Shown here in pieces: positions 13,101 to 14,291 of a DNA stretch of 14,291 bases (position 1 is the first letter of the stretch; each line of letters starts with the position of its first letter). The notes below the pieces were generated by a model that had not been told where the DNA came from, did not search any database, and saw nothing but the letters and a program-made list of their open reading frames with translations. Origin of the DNA: Sediminispirochaeta sp964394395 (GTDB lineage Bacteria; Spirochaetota; Spirochaetia; DSM-16054; Sediminispirochaetaceae); assembly GCA_964394395.1 (NCBI GenBank), contig CAYMWV010000081.1:1-14291 (forward strand). The letters are read 5' to 3'. Position numbers and translations under genes: made by a program.

Positions 13101-14291
13101 GGCTATCCCAATTGCAGGAGGAAGCGCAGGCTGCGGCAAATCGTATGGTAACCGGGGGGGATGAGGATACAGCCCAGCTGCTCCGGGAGCTGCAGGATGA
13201 AATAGCTTCGATAAACCGGGAGATTGAAGAAAAACTCTCCAGAATCGGAAGTTCTATCGCCTCCATTCCGGAGTTCAATCCCGAGACGATACTCTCTGGA
13301 CCCAGTGACTATGTTTTCTATCGACCCCTGGTCTACCAGGACTCCTCCCGGCCTGGAGTCTTCTATCACGGGCTGGTTCGGCTAGGTATTTCAACTGAGC
13401 GGATTCAACAAGAGATAAACTCCAGCCGGGAGCAGTTAATTCGCCGCAGCGCCTTGATCGCTGCCGGAGCGGTTCTCCTTGGTATCATAGGAGCCCTTAT
13501 CCTCTCCAGCATCATCATCATCCCGATCAACAAGCTGGTCCGGGGAGTACAGTTGATTAGCGAAACTGAGGATAAAGAGAAACTCAAAGACCATGTTATC
13601 CGTCTCCGCTCCAGGGACGAGCTGGCTCAGCTGGCCGATACCATCAACGAGATGACCCAGGGGCTCGCCAAAGCAGCGGCAGCAAACAAGGACCTTACCA
13701 TTGGTAAAGAGGTGCAGAAGATGTTTATTCCCCTGGAGGCGGATGATCGGGGGAATAAATTAACCACTGGAGCAAACTCCTATCCAGGGCTAGATTTCTT
13801 CGGCTATTACGAGGGAGCAAAGGGTGTATCGGGGGACTACTTCGACTACATGCAGCTTCCCGGAAATCTCTACGCCATAATCAAATGTGATGTGGCGGGA
13901 AAGGGAGTGCCCGCTTCGCTCATTATGGTGGAGGTTGCCACCATCTTCCGTAACTATCTCACCGAATGGCAGACAGAGCAGGAGAGAATTATTGCCATTG
14001 CACGATCCAAGGGAGTAAAACCAAAAAAACAGGAACCGCAGATCGAAAAAATGGTATCCAGTATCAACCATCTGGTTCAGGAGCGGGGCTTTAAAGGGCG
14101 CTTTGCCGCCTTTATTGTGGTTTTGATCGATGGCGATACAGGAAAGACCACCTTCTGTCATGCGGGAGACAATCTGGTGCACATCTTTGATGGTGAAAAA
14201 CAGGGAATGGAGGTAAAAACCCTGCCCCAGGCCCCCGCTGCGGGAGTTTTTCCCAACGATCTGGTGGAGATGCAGGGGGGATTTCCCAAAA
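10139..14291 (+). CDS. Giant two-sensor receptor with HAMP and SpoIIE/RsbU-type PP2C phosphatase (3' end cut by window)
   Basis: Open from GTG 10139 to the window edge, 1384 codons, without its stop. Signal peptide 1-30 (cleavage after AKA). Residues about 31-400 carry four Asp-box-like motifs (SDNGGQSF 135-142, SENGTNW 199-205, SVDGGSSW 253-260, SREGIRW 368-374), suggesting a sialidase-like beta-propeller. Two Ig/FN3-like domains follow (about 441-519 with DYAGNWSETV, and 520-625 with DEVGNVG), then a possible IPT-like domain (about 640-745). Membrane helices at 762-783 and 826-850 enclose a basic cytoplasmic loop. A second periplasmic region (851-1104) contains a coiled coil at about 960-1030. 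A third helix (1105-1131) leads to HAMP (about 1127-1178) and the phosphatase: EVQKMFIP, SGDYFD with metal-ligand candidates D1233 and D1236, and CDVAGKGVPASL with D1251. Such phosphatases usually dephosphorylate anti-anti-sigma proteins (STAS); no partner gene is in the window. The final roughly 80-120 residues should lie beyond 14291. Confidence 0.88.
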   Translation, partial: MRFLIAKTHGVLFLMLMLLWAFSIPATAKAQQLYWENPQILDPNDAVFVRVSSGGGRSAALWHEFTPPDNERNRELYLSLAVKEEDSPWRRYNRTLGPFRYVGERVPVASLLLDREGKLFVALAISGKEIAIYRSDNGGQSFRKLAQPGFESEGGSIVAPRLFLSSQGKLMLFVTSPINLGQTGSLTDELSLGAAFAVSENGTNWSNFTPLVSGGALSYIYLPHHRVHNGIDYVAFQASPPESRYYQLYLVNSVDGGSSWSEPKRISDFSDTSINENGDPELHDNQRPFLYSKNGELSLVWERRFGTNTPPQIFYAPVEPDGRVDGTVERITDGFNVARNPGMTEAYGKEILYWFDNSKGENRIFVASREGIRWQRQDVSIMDGVSVFPAHLLQDGELYLFWENNFQNSSRVVLLAPDRSAAAPRIQPLDFPLAAPARQDSYSISWTLPDDSSGISGFAYSLDRDPQGRPAERLMLLRRENRRFSGVLTEDGSWYFHLIARDYAGNWSETVTVEAVRDTTPPSPVTFPDPELDEAGYLPSNTWTLSWEAPPEEDLGGYAYRLQYLTGNSYDAPLENLSVAPPVGTMRLENEELSFRNIDNGIWGLAVAPVDEVGNVGEAAFLRFRLNKYIPVTYITTIDLTEDDLGQYLLRIRGRGFSVGGEISDIYLDRDREAPYDYRFTLEGGSYQVTGDRSINGPVIDDIEGGRYYLGIVHPTRGTYFASRALTFTDTGTVKFGDFTILDREPSGLFKLSFRTLSGGDVAFYLVMLLLLIALLVVVTKLFRLSKEAVWLRMEAVALIESREMPHEERKERINKMKKERKGLRLKFGLLVTFLVLIIVLLVSIPLGQFMIETQQKNLTDGLQQSTQVLVESIASGAVKFLPEENTLELGRLPAQSRAAEDARYITITGPVNSIYPEKEQDHFDYLWASNDPVLEEKLQYGEDEEYSASDYPRGGVRISDRVSPAISSLEERINREADEAVGALAERLSQLQEEAQAAANRMVTGGDEDTAQLLRELQDEIASINREIEEKLSRIGSSIASIPEFNPETILSGPSDYVFYRPLVYQDSSRPGVFYHGLVRLGISTERIQQEINSSREQLIRRSALIAAGAVLLGIIGALILSSIIIIPINKLVRGVQLISETEDKEKLKDHVIRLRSRDELAQLADTINEMTQGLAKAAAANKDLTIGKEVQKMFIPLEADDRGNKLTTGANSYPGLDFFGYYEGAKGVSGDYFDYMQLPGNLYAIIKCDVAGKGVPASLIMVEVATIFRNYLTEWQTEQERIIAIARSKGVKPKKQEPQIEKMVSSINHLVQERGFKGRFAAFIVVLIDGDTGKTTFCHAGDNLVHIFDGEKQGMEVKTLPQAPAAGVFPNDLVEMQGGFPK

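Noticed and set aside
13154..13160. G7 run in the receptor gene as a phase-variation tract
   Set aside because: Seven-base C and G runs recur in the window at proline and glycine codons, so length and frequency fit composition alone.
1..14291. tRNA, rRNA, CRISPR, insertion sequences, attachment sites
   Set aside because: No cloverleaf-like segment, no regularly spaced direct repeats, no transposase or integrase coding region and no long inverted repeats were seen by eye.

Overview
The window looks like chromosomal DNA from a free-living, moderately GC-rich spirochaete (Spirochaeta/Treponema relatives). Four things support this: a UPF0164-type outer-membrane protein (a family best known from Treponema), a very long periplasmic TPR protein, a SpoIIE/RsbU-type phosphatase receptor, and a TrpR-like regulator. 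The assignment rests on protein style, not on a marker gene. There are eight coding sequences, densely packed, and no RNA genes, CRISPR arrays or mobile elements. No intergenic stretch exceeds 100 bases.

Left block, plus strand (94-5841): a probable five-gene operon. It starts with a TrpR-family repressor, followed 24 bases later by a short DnaE-family polymerase of the error-prone DnaE2/ImuC style (PHP, polymerase core, HhH and OB parts, no tau-binding tail). Next come a protein with a TIR-like alpha/beta N-terminus fused to ankyrin repeats, a small multi-spanning membrane protein that overlaps it by 8 bases, and a two-helix membrane protein with a charged cytoplasmic tail. The last three are unnamed. 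A consensus-like promoter lies directly before trpR, and a sequence resembling half-conserved TrpR operators overlaps both its -10 box and its start codon, which suggests autoregulation and perhaps a leaderless mRNA.

Middle, minus strand (5847-7088): a PorV/FadL-like UPF0164 beta-barrel protein with a C-terminal TPR. It converges on the left operon with only 5 bases between the stop codons, and shares a 78-base divergent promoter region with the right block.

Right block, plus strand (7167 to the window edge): a 991-residue secreted TPR/coiled-coil protein is coupled by a 4-base GTGA overlap to a giant receptor of more than 1384 residues, cut by the window end. The receptor has a signal peptide, an Asp-box beta-propeller-like region, two Ig/FN3-like domains, a possible IPT-like domain, a membrane helix, a short basic cytoplasmic loop, a second membrane helix, a second periplasmic sensor region with coiled coil, a third membrane helix, HAMP, and a SpoIIE/PP2C phosphatase. 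This architecture implies that an envelope signal, possibly sensed with the TPR protein, controls a partner-switching (anti-anti-sigma-like) output. The two-sensor receptor with its coupled TPR partner, and the TrpR-led polymerase/TIR-ankyrin/membrane operon, are the most unusual parts of the window.
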